From Ktedonobacter racemifer DSM 44963 (GTDB lineage Bacteria > Chloroflexota > Ktedonobacteria > Ktedonobacterales > Ktedonobacteraceae): a stretch of DNA of 64,000 nucleotides. The notes under the pieces were generated by a model that was not told the origin of the DNA, did no database searches, and saw only the letters and a program-made list of their open reading frames with translations. Shown here piece after piece: positions 34,056 through 42,922 of the stretch. The stretch is taken from NCBI RefSeq assembly GCF_000178855.1, contig NZ_ADVG01000001.1:310001-374000 (forward strand). The letters run 5' to 3'. The number at the start of each line of letters is the position of its first letter. Within the stretch, counting starts at the first letter, position 1. The position numbers and the translations under genes are program-made.

Positions 34056-36689
34056 ATGAAAATGACATCCGAGGCATTTCATACCTGGAGCCAGCATCTT
34101 CAGTTGACTCCTGAAACGGAAGCGCTCATCTCCTCCATTCGTTCATCTCGCCCGATTCGCCACGTGAGTGGGCGTGCCAGTAATATCACCGGACGCTATC
34201 CTAGCCCCAAAATGGGTGTGTCTATCCAGTTTGAAAGTGATCGGGTAGAATTCTGGGCGCTCCACACGCTGGAACGAGATGACGATGTGCTGGAATATTA
34301 CGAGCAGTCCTCGCGTATTCCTCTCAGCTATCAGGCCAAATCAGGTCGCAGGACGACTCAGTGGCATACCCCAGACTTCTTTGTGCTCCGTCGCGAGTCG
34401 GCAGGTTGGGAAGAATGGAAGCAAGAGCAGACGCTGGCTTCTCTGGCTGAAGCCCAACCCGCCCGGTATCAATCTGCGGCGAATGGACAGTGGCGTTGTC
34501 CTCCAGGAGAGAGATATGCTGAGCAGCTTGGTTTAACCTATCGCTTTCGTTCTTCCGCTGAGTTTCGGCCTCTTGAGATTCAAAACCTGAAGTTTTTGCA
34601 GGATTTCTGGGCACATGAGGTTCCTCCAAACGAAGCACAAGAAGCACTTGTGCTCGCCCATCTGCAAGCTCATCCTGGTATCCTTCTCTCTGAATTGCTA
34701 GCGGCGTATCCCGATCTCTCCGTCGATGTCATATGGACCTTACTTGGGACTCGTCGTGTTTTTACCGATCTCTCGGCCACCTTGCTCATGCGCCATGAGT
34801 CTGTTGCCCTCTATGCTGAGGCGACACAGGTTCTCAACGCATCCCAAAGCAAGATGGCAACCTTTCCCTCCTCTCTGGCTGCTACCCTTCTGGCCTGGGA
34901 TGGAAGGCTCTGGCACGTCGAGGAATGGGGAGAAGAGGTGGTCCAGTTGCGCCCAGAAATCGGTGAGATTTTGGCCCTTCCACGAGTCGAGTTTGAACAC
35001 TTGAAGCAGGAGGGCTCCTTGTGGATTGTTGGGGAGGCAGATCCCTCTCCCATGACCCCAGAGGTGCGTCAGATCCTGGTCAAAGCAGGTTCCAAGGCCC
35101 AACGGGCGGCGAATCAACGGATGATCCATATGCTTGCCTACGCACGGGGGGAAACGACCACTGCGCCAAAGCGTTCTGTCCAACGCTGGTGGAAAGCCTA
35201 CCAGGAAGCTCAAGAAAGGCATCGATGTGGGTATCTGGGATTACTCGATCGGGTGGCCGCACGTGGGAATCGAAATCAGCGCATCGAACCAGCCTCACTC
35301 CAGCTACTGGAAGCCGCATTGCAAGCGCACTACGCCGCTCCTCAAGGAAAAAGCGCGGCAGCCGTTTACCGTTTGTACCGAGAACAGTGTGAGAAACTCG
35401 GACTTCCTCCCGTCAGCCAACCCACCTTTTACCGGGTTCGTGCTCGTTTCACCACCAATGAAGTCGAGGCCAAACGCCGTGGCACACGTGCTGCCTACGC
35501 CTCTCAAGCGTTTTCCTGGTTAGATCAGGCGACTCCTCGCCACGGAGAACGCCCCTTTGCCTTCGCCCACCTGGATCATACTGAGCTGGATATTGTGCTG
35601 GTTTCCTCGCTCACTGGCAAACCACTTGGCAAACCCTGGGCCACCTTGCTTACCGACGCCTACAGCCGACGCATTTTAGCGTGCTATCTCACCTACGATC
35701 CTCCCAGTTATCGCTCGGTGATGATGGCGCTGCGGGTCTGCGTCCAGCGTCACCAGCGTTTGCCACAGGAGTGTTTTGTGGACCGTGGCCCAGAATTCGG
35801 AAGTGTCTACTTTGAGACGCTGCTCACGCGGCACGCTGTCACCAAAAAAGACCGCCCAACGGCGCAGCCGCGCATGGGTTCCGTCATTGAGCGACTCTTT
35901 GGCACGGCCACGACACAACTCCTGCACCAACTGTCTGGGAATACTCAGGCAACCAAGCAGCCACGTCAGATGACGCGAGACGTTGACCCTCGGCGTCTGG
36001 CCGTCTGGACCCTGGAGCGATTTGCTGCACGGTTTTGTGAATACGCCTACGAAGTCTATGATCAAATGGATCACCCTGCTCTGGGGCAGAGTCCCCGTGA
36101 AGCCTTTGCCCAGGGAATGCAGCTCGCAGGGATGCGTACCCATCGCCTGATCCCCTACTCAGAAGAGTTTCTCATCCTCTCCTGTCCCACCACGCGCACC
36201 AAATATGCCAAGCTTGATGCTGCACGCGGAGTAGTCGTGAATGGGTTGCGTTATTACCATCCCCTGATGCGCTTCTCCAAAGAGGCTGGCAAACCTGTCG
36301 AGGTTCGGTACGAGCCGTTTGATATGAGCCGGGCCTATGCCTTTGTGGATGGACAATGGTTGACCTGTGCTGCGGATGCCTTTCTTCAGGTCCAAGGCCG
36401 TTCTGAACGAGAATGGGGACTGATCCTGGATGAATGGCGGGAACAGCAACGGGTCCATCAGCGCAAGCGCGTCGGCATCGACAGTGCAAGGCTGGCTGCG
36501 TTTCTGGAAGGAATGCTCACCGAGGAAGCGCTGCTTTCTCAGCAACAACGCGATCTGGAAGGCGTAGCCATTCGCGAAGCGATTGTTGGTCCGACGAACA
36601 GAGCCTCTCTCGAAGCAAGCGACATCGACCTGGAAATGGACGATGAACTTGATCTGACGACCCTTCCAACCTTAGAGGAGTATCGGTAA
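34056..36689 (+). CDS. TnsA-TnsB fusion transposase of a Tn7-like element
   Basis: 877 residues from MKMTSEAFHTWSQHLQ (AAGGGA upstream). The N-terminus looks like the TnsA nuclease: FESDRVEFWALHTLERDDDV with candidate Glu 60/65, HTPDFFVL with Asp 107, and EEWK with Lys 122. After a linker and helical DNA-binding segments comes a retroviral-type integrase core: LDHTELDIVL (Asp 505), VDRGPEFGS (Asp 574) and GSVIERLFG (Glu 610), a DD35E spacing. A Mu/TnsB-like C-terminal barrel follows. TnsA would cut the 5' ends and TnsB join the 3' ends, allowing cut-and-paste movement. TnsC starts one base after the stop. No TniQ/TnsD or Cas gene is seen. Confidence 0.82.
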   Translation: MKMTSEAFHTWSQHLQLTPETEALISSIRSSRPIRHVSGRASNITGRYPSPKMGVSIQFESDRVEFWALHTLERDDDVLEYYEQSSRIPLSYQAKSGRRTTQWHTPDFFVLRRESAGWEEWKQEQTLASLAEAQPARYQSAANGQWRCPPGERYAEQLGLTYRFRSSAEFRPLEIQNLKFLQDFWAHEVPPNEAQEALVLAHLQAHPGILLSELLAAYPDLSVDVIWTLLGTRRVFTDLSATLLMRHESVALYAEATQVLNASQSKMATFPSSLAATLLAWDGRLWHVEEWGEEVVQLRPEIGEILALPRVEFEHLKQEGSLWIVGEADPSPMTPEVRQILVKAGSKAQRAANQRMIHMLAYARGETTTAPKRSVQRWWKAYQEAQERHRCGYLGLLDRVAARGNRNQRIEPASLQLLEAALQAHYAAPQGKSAAAVYRLYREQCEKLGLPPVSQPTFYRVRARFTTNEVEAKRRGTRAAYASQAFSWLDQATPRHGERPFAFAHLDHTELDIVLVSSLTGKPLGKPWATLLTDAYSRRILACYLTYDPPSYRSVMMALRVCVQRHQRLPQECFVDRGPEFGSVYFETLLTRHAVTKKDRPTAQPRMGSVIERLFGTATTQLLHQLSGNTQATKQPRQMTRDVDPRRLAVWTLERFAARFCEYAYEVYDQMDHPALGQSPREAFAQGMQLAGMRTHRLIPYSEEFLILSCPTTRTKYAKLDAARGVVVNGLRYYHPLMRFSKEAGKPVEVRYEPFDMSRAYAFVDGQWLTCAADAFLQVQGRSEREWGLILDEWREQQRVHQRKRVGIDSARLAAFLEGMLTEEALLSQQQRDLEGVAIREAIVGPTNRASLEASDIDLEMDDELDLTTLPTLEEYR

Positions 36690-36690
36690 C

Positions 36691-38124
36691 ATGGCACAAT
36701 TGACCCCAGATGCAAGAGCACGATTGGAGGCATTTAAAGCGGTCATCGTCAAACACGCGCATCTGCAGGATGTGGATGATCAACTCTCTTTGCGGGTCGA
36801 AGAACATGCTGATGCGACCCATGTGCTGCTTTGTGGACCTGGTGGCGTTGGAAAGTCGAAAGCGCTGAGTGTCATCGCAGAGCGGTTTAAAGACGAGGAA
36901 ACAGATCGTTTCGTCGTTCCCATTCTCCTGTTAGAGCCGATCCCGCCGGACCAGGGAGCCTACCTTCGACTCGATTACTACTGGCAAATCATCGATGCAC
37001 TCAAGGAGCATGTGCTGGTCAAAGAACTGGTAGGCAGTGTGGCTCATATCATGGCTGCTCCCAAACCAGCCCGTGCCAAGTTAGGCACAATTGATTGGTT
37101 CAAGATGCGCCAGGTGGCGGAACAAGCGCTGATCCGCGCACGCGTGAAAGCAGTGTTCGCTGACGAAGGACACCGCCTGATGCAGGGAGACGGGAGCCAC
37201 AGCGTTGATGAGCAACTGGAATGGCTGAAGTCGTTAAGCAATCGCACAAAGGTATTGCACGTGCTGGCAGGTCCCTATGCCTTGTTCGGCTTTCGTAATA
37301 CGAGTGGGCAACTTGCTCGTCGGGGGCGAGATATTCATTTTGCCCGCTATCACGTGGACAACAAAGAAGAACGCATCGCCTTTGTGGCCGCCTTGAAGTA
37401 TTTGCTGGAACGAGTTCCACTTGAGGTCGACCTGAATACATCGCTGTCTTGCTGGCGGTGGTGGGGCACTGGTTGCGTTGGTTGCATTGGGGTCTTGAAG
37501 GACTGGCTGGTGGACGCAGTGGCAGCAACGCTCATCCAGAACGGGACCAGCCTGACCGAAGCGGTCCTGACGCGGACCATGCCACATCCGGCCAGACGGC
37601 TCAGTCTGGAAATGGAAGCACGGGCAGGCGAACATAGCATCGCACGCCACGATAGCGAGAGCGCCAAACAATTCCAGGCACTGGTAAAAAAGCCGACCAA
37701 AGTAGCAAAGGAAGAGGCAAAACAAGCAGCCGGAAACGGATCTGGGGTGCCTCATGCTGGCCAAGCCGACCAGATGAAGGCATCCTCCGCTGTAACGGTA
37801 CTCCCCATGCCGCAAGTGACTCCCAAACCGACCAAACCTCGTGTGGGGCAACGTGCGCCAGAACGTGATTCTGTTGGAAATACTCCTTCTCCGGCGCAGA
37901 AAGCTGTCGGATGTTCCTTTACCGAAATTATCCCAGTCACACGTGCTCAAGCTGAAGAAGCGGGTGTCTCGCGCTTTGAGTGTCCAACCTGTCTGGCAAC
38001 GAGAACTATTCCTTTCACCGAGGGAAGCGTAAAGTTCCCCTGGCATCCGAAGCGCACCACAGTTACTCCTCATCAGGGCTTACGTTGGGTCAAGCGAGAA
38101 ATCTGGCGACTCTCTGAAAAGTAG
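36691..38124 (+). CDS. TnsC/TniB-like AAA+ ATPase with cysteine-bearing C-terminal extension
   Basis: 477 residues with AGGAG at good spacing inside the end of the fusion gene. Walker A is LLCGPGGVGKSKAL (about 47-60) and Walker B VKAVFADEGH (about 152-161), followed by a sensor region LHVLAGPYALFGF. TnsC proteins polymerise on DNA and pass target information to TnsB. Beyond residue 330 this copy has a long polar linker and a C-terminal module FECPTCLATRTIPFT with FPWHPKRTTVTPH, where CxxC plus His could bind zinc. I am not aware of this tail as a standard TnsC feature; it might substitute for the missing target selector. The stretch NTSLSCWRWWGTGCVGCIG near 255 is odd in composition. Confidence 0.82.
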   Translation: MAQLTPDARARLEAFKAVIVKHAHLQDVDDQLSLRVEEHADATHVLLCGPGGVGKSKALSVIAERFKDEETDRFVVPILLLEPIPPDQGAYLRLDYYWQIIDALKEHVLVKELVGSVAHIMAAPKPARAKLGTIDWFKMRQVAEQALIRARVKAVFADEGHRLMQGDGSHSVDEQLEWLKSLSNRTKVLHVLAGPYALFGFRNTSGQLARRGRDIHFARYHVDNKEERIAFVAALKYLLERVPLEVDLNTSLSCWRWWGTGCVGCIGVLKDWLVDAVAATLIQNGTSLTEAVLTRTMPHPARRLSLEMEARAGEHSIARHDSESAKQFQALVKKPTKVAKEEAKQAAGNGSGVPHAGQADQMKASSAVTVLPMPQVTPKPTKPRVGQRAPERDSVGNTPSPAQKAVGCSFTEIIPVTRAQAEEAGVSRFECPTCLATRTIPFTEGSVKFPWHPKRTTVTPHQGLRWVKREIWRLSEK

Positions 38125-38480
38125 AGAGAGCGTTACAGAGCTGGTTCTGGCGAAGGTCTTATTCGTTGTCCTTACTTGAACGGCATGCAATCTTGTCACT
38201 TGTCACTTTGTCACTTCGCTTTCCAGTTTCCTTTCAGGAAATGGGCCTTCTTCTAGCAAATTTCCACTCTCGATGACAGCAAGCTTTCTTTTAGTATGTG
38301 AATGACTTGCGCCGAATTGATTTGCTGCATCCTTTTATTGCTCTCGTGAGAAGCGTTTAAGAAGCGGTTGATGCTCTATACTCTGCTCAAGAGAAAAACA
38401 CAGACAAAGATTCTCTTGCATGATATGTATGTAAGTTTAAGGCGGGAACAGACCTATAACGGACCTATAAGGAGCAGCGC
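38125..38480. other. gene-free region downstream of tnsC with tandem TTGTCACT words
   Basis: No supported gene. Three closely spaced TTGTCACT words (38193-38216) lie here and may be part of a transposon end. Confidence 0.5.
38193..38216. repeat. three tandem TTGTCACT repeats
   Basis: Copies start at 38193, 38200 and 38208 (7-8 base period). The reverse complement AGTGACAA resembles the GTGACA words found in TnsB-binding sites of some Tn7-like elements. The spacing is tighter than usual for such sites. Confidence 0.5.
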
Positions 38481-38690
38481 TTGGATACACATGAACAACG
38501 TCCTCATTCCTATCTGTTTACTGTTCGTCTGTGGGAAGAGGATGTCACCCCTGGTCAGCGGGAATGGAGAGGTCGCGTGCAACTGATCACCAACCAGACG
38601 GTACGCTACTTTCGTCAATGGGACGCATTGGCCCCTCTCCTATTGACCATGTTATTGGAGGGTAATTTCCTGAAAGAGCCAAACGCCTAA
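38481..38690 (+). CDS. small hypothetical protein, TTG start
   Basis: A 69-residue soluble protein from a TTG codon with AAGGAG seven bases upstream. The text LFTVRLWEEDVTPGQREWRG then VRYFRQWDALAPLLLTMLLE suggests a beta hairpin plus helix. It is reminiscent of small conserved proteins seen beside regulators in this phylum, but I cannot name a family. It precedes a same-strand membrane protein by 61 bases. Confidence 0.5.
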   Translation: MDTHEQRPHSYLFTVRLWEEDVTPGQREWRGRVQLITNQTVRYFRQWDALAPLLLTMLLEGNFLKEPNA

Positions 38691-38751
38691 ACGCAGTAGA
38701 CACGCACTTGTTTTTCCACTCAATTCGATTGCACAGAAAAGGAGATAGACA

Positions 38752-39336
38752 ATGAATACGACCACATCATCTCATCCAGCAGAAGCGGTCTCCAGAGTCG
38801 CCTTTGTCGCTGCCGGTCTCTTCACACTCCGCTTTGTGTTCTTCTTCCTTCCGTACCTTCATTTCCTTCCCTCCGGCCTCTCCGGCCTGGTGCAGGATGG
38901 GACACTGGGAGGTGCCATTCTGGGGAATGCTGAACACCTCGTCCTCTTCCCCATTATCGCGGCATTGCCAGCCCCTCGATGGGCAAAACAGGCAGGATAT
39001 GGATGGCTCGTTGTCGACATGGCAACCGATATTATGGCTCTGCAAGGGGTTTCTCCCGCTCTTTACCTTGCCCTACGCTATGGCGGACACATCTCCTCGG
39101 CACTCTGGGTGGCATGTGCCTCCTGGCAAGCGACAAAAGCAACGCGCATTGTTGGCTTGCTGTACGCATGTGATATCGCACTCTTTTCCTATATTCCTCA
39201 TGGATCGTTTTTTCTCCTCATTCCTTCAGCGTTCCTCTTCCCCCTCTGGCTGGTCCTCGTCGGGCGGCTCCTGACACAGCATCGGACGACCCCGTTGGCC
39301 CAAATGCCTCTGGACAAGGAGCACGTCCCCGCGTAA
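38752..39336 (+). CDS. multi-pass membrane protein of unknown function
   Basis: 194 residues after AAAAGGAGATAG. About five hydrophobic segments are visible (VAFVAAGLFTLRFVFFFLPY, HLVLFPIIAALPA, LYLALRYGGHISSALWVACA, ATRIVGLLYACDIALFS, FLLIPSAFLFPLWLVLVG), with a short polar tail. No motif allows naming. A hairpin terminator follows and separates it from the convergent regulator gene. Confidence 0.7.
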   Translation: MNTTTSSHPAEAVSRVAFVAAGLFTLRFVFFFLPYLHFLPSGLSGLVQDGTLGGAILGNAEHLVLFPIIAALPAPRWAKQAGYGWLVVDMATDIMALQGVSPALYLALRYGGHISSALWVACASWQATKATRIVGLLYACDIALFSYIPHGSFFLLIPSAFLFPLWLVLVGRLLTQHRTTPLAQMPLDKEHVPA

Positions 39337-39349
39337 AGCGCTCCACAAG

Positions 39350-39400
39350 ACGAGGGAGAAGCAATAATGCTCAGGAACACCATCGCTTCTCCCTCGTTTC
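39350..39400. terminator. bidirectional Rho-independent terminator
   Basis: ACGAGGGAGAAGC (39350-39362) and GCTTCTCCCTCGT (39385-39397) form a perfect 13-bp stem followed by TTTC, between convergent genes. Confidence 0.75.
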
Positions 39401-39453
39401 GTAACGTGATTGCATCCACGTCGTATGAGACACGCGTTGATAGATAGGTCGTC

Positions 39454-42400
39454 TTACAGATAGCTTAGATCCTGTGCAGATGAGAGCGCTTGTTGCAAGC
39501 GTGCAGCAACAGCGGTTTGTTGTTCCTCATCTCGAAGCTGTATCGTCTCTTCAAGCAGTACTGAGAGTGCACCCGGAAGCCGTTGTTGGGGAGGCGCAAG
39601 CAGCGCGCGCGCGAGGCCAATAGCCTCCTCAAGCTGCTGTTGCCTGAGCGCGAGAGCCATGAGGGGCCATAAGCCTGTCCACTGAAAGGCATATGCCTGG
39701 GGCTGGTGTTGCCATGCCTCTCGCGCTGCCTGCCCATGGCGTTTGGCCTCTTGAAATTCACCATCATGCCAGGAGATCCATGCACGATGGGCTGCGAGCA
39801 CGCCTGCAAACCGCCTTTCTCCTTGAAGCTGTGCCTGACTCAGCAGCTCTCGCAGCGATTCGATCTTGCCCTGTCTCCTCCACACCAAGGGCAGGAAATG
39901 CAGACGACATCGGGCAACCAATTCTCGCTCTCCCACCTGCTCGCCTGCTGCGCATGCTGTGAGCAGATGCGTTTCTGCCTGTGCAAACGCACCACTTAAG
40001 AACAGGCTATATCCCAGGTTAAAGTGGGCAGTCCCTCTGAGGCGGGGATTGCCCGTATCAAGACTGAGAGCAAGCGCTTGCTGGCAGAGATCGACTGTTT
40101 CTTTCGAGAGCATATAGCGGTCGCGGATCGCATCGCGCATGGCGATATAACCAGAGAACTCGACGCGTTGCGCAACCTGTCCATCGGCCTGGAGATGTGG
40201 CCGGACGCGTTCAAGGGTGCGTGTCATCTCCTGGACCCGGCTCTGCATGAAGAAAATGAAGAGCTGTCCAAGCTGCGTTTGCAGCCACTCCTGGTGCCAG
40301 GCGTCTCCGGATTGGTCTTCTTCCTGCTCCAGCAGATGCTCTGCACGTTGATAGGCCTGGAGTGCCTCTGCCAGGTGGGGTGGATAATCGCGTGTGACCG
40401 CGATTTTGCGATAGAGGCGAGCGTGCCAGACGGTCTCCTGTTCAGAGACGAAACGCAAGGACTGGTGATAGGCCTCGGCAGCCTCCTGGTGGTTCCCTGT
40501 GACCTCCAGGGCATCGCCCAGCAGTTCGGAGACAGAGGGGATCACGTTCCCTGGAAGTGTGCGTTGAACCTGTTCCGATGAGGAGAAGATGGCAAGCGCA
40601 CGTTGGCAGAGCGCGACCGTTTCCACGTGGTCGTAGATTCGATATGCGGCCTTTGCCGCCCGCTGGTAGAAGCGAACTGCCTGTTCCAACAGGTTCGCCT
40701 GTTCATAATGGAACGCGAGTTGCGAACTCAGAGCATTCAGATTCCCGGCGGCAAGCTCGTTGAGCACGTCTGCAACACGACGATGCAGAAAACGCCGACG
40801 TCGGGCGCTGAGTTCAGAGAGCGCCGCTTCACGGAGCTTTTCGTGGCTAAAATCATAGGTATCGTCTGTGTGTTCCTGGACAATGCGGCGTCGCCATAAT
40901 TCATCCAGGCCGCGTATGAGTGTCTCCTCAGGCTCCCCACTCACTCCTGCCAGCAGGGGAAAGGAAAAGGTGCGACCGATGACTGCGGCCACATCGACCA
41001 GTTCGCGTGCCAGAGGCGTCAGTTGTCCAAGTCGCATGGTGAGAATAGTCCGCAGTGTTGGGGGGAGCGAGGAGGTGGGTACTATGGAACGTCCCTGTTG
41101 CTCTGCTCCAGGCAGGGATGCCTCTTGCTCGTGTCCCGGTTGGTGGGTTTCCAGTGTTCCCGAACGAATCATTTCGACAACAAACAGCGGATTGCCTTCG
41201 GTTTCGCGATAGAACTTGCTCATCACCTCGGGGGCAAGATGGTGACCCAGGAACTGCTCAGCCAGGGTTGTCGTTTCGGCAAGCCCCAAAGGCGTCAGTG
41301 ACAGTTCTGTGACCTGCGCCTGTCGCTGGAAAGGGGGCAGCCATGTCGTGAGCGGATGTCCAGGATGGACCTCCTCGGATCGAACCGTTGCGACAAGGAG
41401 CAGGCGTGCATGTTCCTGCGAGGCTATCTGCCAGAAATACTGGAGCCACTCGAAGGTCTCATGATCACACCAGTGCAGGTCATCAAGCAGTAGCAACATG
41501 GGTTGACGGGCAGAGAGCACGAAACGGGTGATTGCCTCAAAGAAGCGTTGGCGTTGCCACCCTTCAGTTAGCGCTGTCGGAGGAGGCACATCAGCTCGCG
41601 CGTCCAGTACTTCTGGGAGGAGCCGGGCAATGTCCGTGAGCCAAACTGATCCAAAGGAGGCGAGATCTCGTTGTGTAGCGAGGGTGCGTAACCAGGTCGC
41701 CACAGGCGTATAGGCCAGAGGGGTAAGCGTCGCATAGCAGTGGGCGCTCGCAGTAAGAAGTCCCTGACGACTGACCCATGTCTCCATTTCCTCAGCCAAT
41801 CGTGTTTTGCCAATCCCTGCTTCACCAGAAAGCAGGAGCAGGTGCGGGTGTCCTTCCACGGCAGTACGCCAGGCAGTCTGAAAGGCATTCCACTCTGTAT
41901 GCCGACCAATGAGCCGCGTCGTCGTCCTGCCTGCCGAATGAACGCTCGTGCTCGTCTCTGAGGAAGCATCTGCGTGCATGAGTGACTCGTAAAGGGTTCG
42001 TGTGGCCTCGCCTGGCTTGGTGCCTAACTCACGGTCCAAGAGTTTGGCGCAGGCGTGATAGGTGCGTAACGCCGCTGCCCGGTCTCCGCGCAAGGCGTGT
42101 AAGCGCATGCTCTGACGATACGCCCCCTCATGCAGTGGCTCGTGACGAAGCAACTGATGGGCCACCTGAAGGGCGTCTTCATACTCGCGGGCCTGTTCGT
42201 GCAAGGCGATGAGACGTTCTGCCGCCCGGAGAAACTGCTGGTGCAAGCGGTCACGCTCGGGGAAGATCCACTCTTCATAGCAGCCGGGGAAAAGATCACC
42301 ACGATAGAGGAGAACGGCGCGTTTGAGGGACTGGCGGACGTCTGCCAGCATGTGCGTCTGCTCGGCGTGCTCTGCCGAGGCAAGCGCCTGCTCAAACTCC

Positions 42401-42729
42401 AGGATATCCAGCGCCCAGGAAACAGAAGGCCTGGGTTGCCATGACAGCGTCTGCCGGTCAATAGCAAGCACCTGGTCGGCGAAGGGAAGCGCTTGCCGCA
42501 GTTGATGCAAGACCTTGCGCAGATTGGAGTGTGCCTGAGCCTCCGTTGAGTCGGGCCATAACACATAGGCCAGGTGCGTACGAACCTGCGGGATACCGCG
42601 ATGGAGGAGTAAATAGACAAGCAAGGACTGCGCTCGGGGGACGTGGCTCATGGAGAGAGAGGACGTCTCACCTGAAACAAGGTGGAAATCACCCAGGAGA
42701 TGGATATGCAGGGGTGTCGAGGCTAGCAT
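39454..42729 (-). CDS. SARP-type regulator: BTAD domain, AAA ATPase, TPR region
   Basis: 1091 residues with a very strong GGAGGAGG site. The N-terminus has a winged-helix-like DNA-binding start (LHIHLLGDFHLVSGE, AYVLWPDSTEAQAHSNLRKVLH) and a bacterial transcriptional activator domain of TPR helices (LYRGDLFPGCYEEWIFPERDR) to about 255. Next comes a STAND/AAA ATPase with Walker A LLLSGEAGIGKTRLAEE near 300 and Walker B MLLLLDDLHWCDHET near 410. The C-terminal 450 residues are TPR repeats. Such proteins activate operons upon ATP-dependent oligomerisation triggered by an unknown signal. The target is unclear; the CaCA/ChrB/hydrolase cluster lies immediately upstream on the same strand. Confidence 0.9.
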   Translation of the reverse strand: MLASTPLHIHLLGDFHLVSGETSSLSMSHVPRAQSLLVYLLLHRGIPQVRTHLAYVLWPDSTEAQAHSNLRKVLHQLRQALPFADQVLAIDRQTLSWQPRPSVSWALDILEFEQALASAEHAEQTHMLADVRQSLKRAVLLYRGDLFPGCYEEWIFPERDRLHQQFLRAAERLIALHEQAREYEDALQVAHQLLRHEPLHEGAYRQSMRLHALRGDRAAALRTYHACAKLLDRELGTKPGEATRTLYESLMHADASSETSTSVHSAGRTTTRLIGRHTEWNAFQTAWRTAVEGHPHLLLLSGEAGIGKTRLAEEMETWVSRQGLLTASAHCYATLTPLAYTPVATWLRTLATQRDLASFGSVWLTDIARLLPEVLDARADVPPPTALTEGWQRQRFFEAITRFVLSARQPMLLLLDDLHWCDHETFEWLQYFWQIASQEHARLLLVATVRSEEVHPGHPLTTWLPPFQRQAQVTELSLTPLGLAETTTLAEQFLGHHLAPEVMSKFYRETEGNPLFVVEMIRSGTLETHQPGHEQEASLPGAEQQGRSIVPTSSLPPTLRTILTMRLGQLTPLARELVDVAAVIGRTFSFPLLAGVSGEPEETLIRGLDELWRRRIVQEHTDDTYDFSHEKLREAALSELSARRRRFLHRRVADVLNELAAGNLNALSSQLAFHYEQANLLEQAVRFYQRAAKAAYRIYDHVETVALCQRALAIFSSSEQVQRTLPGNVIPSVSELLGDALEVTGNHQEAAEAYHQSLRFVSEQETVWHARLYRKIAVTRDYPPHLAEALQAYQRAEHLLEQEEDQSGDAWHQEWLQTQLGQLFIFFMQSRVQEMTRTLERVRPHLQADGQVAQRVEFSGYIAMRDAIRDRYMLSKETVDLCQQALALSLDTGNPRLRGTAHFNLGYSLFLSGAFAQAETHLLTACAAGEQVGERELVARCRLHFLPLVWRRQGKIESLRELLSQAQLQGERRFAGVLAAHRAWISWHDGEFQEAKRHGQAAREAWQHQPQAYAFQWTGLWPLMALALRQQQLEEAIGLARALLAPPQQRLPGALSVLLEETIQLRDEEQQTAVAARLQQALSSAQDLSYL

Positions 42730-42922
42730 GGTCTACCTCCTCCTCGTTGTTGGCTGGGCAAGACTGGTGTGGTCTCGTATTGAACGCACTCGGCTTCTTT
42801 TCTTCCTGAGCCATTCTTATTGAATTGTAGATGCACGGTGATTCCTTTCGCAAAACAAGAAGATCCTTCTTTCTTTCACAAAAGTGAGATGTGAGCCTTG
42901 GAGATTAGCCATGGCCTGAGCG

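Noticed and set aside
34056..38124. A CRISPR-associated transposon
   Set aside because: No Cas gene, TniQ or CRISPR repeat is present in the window.
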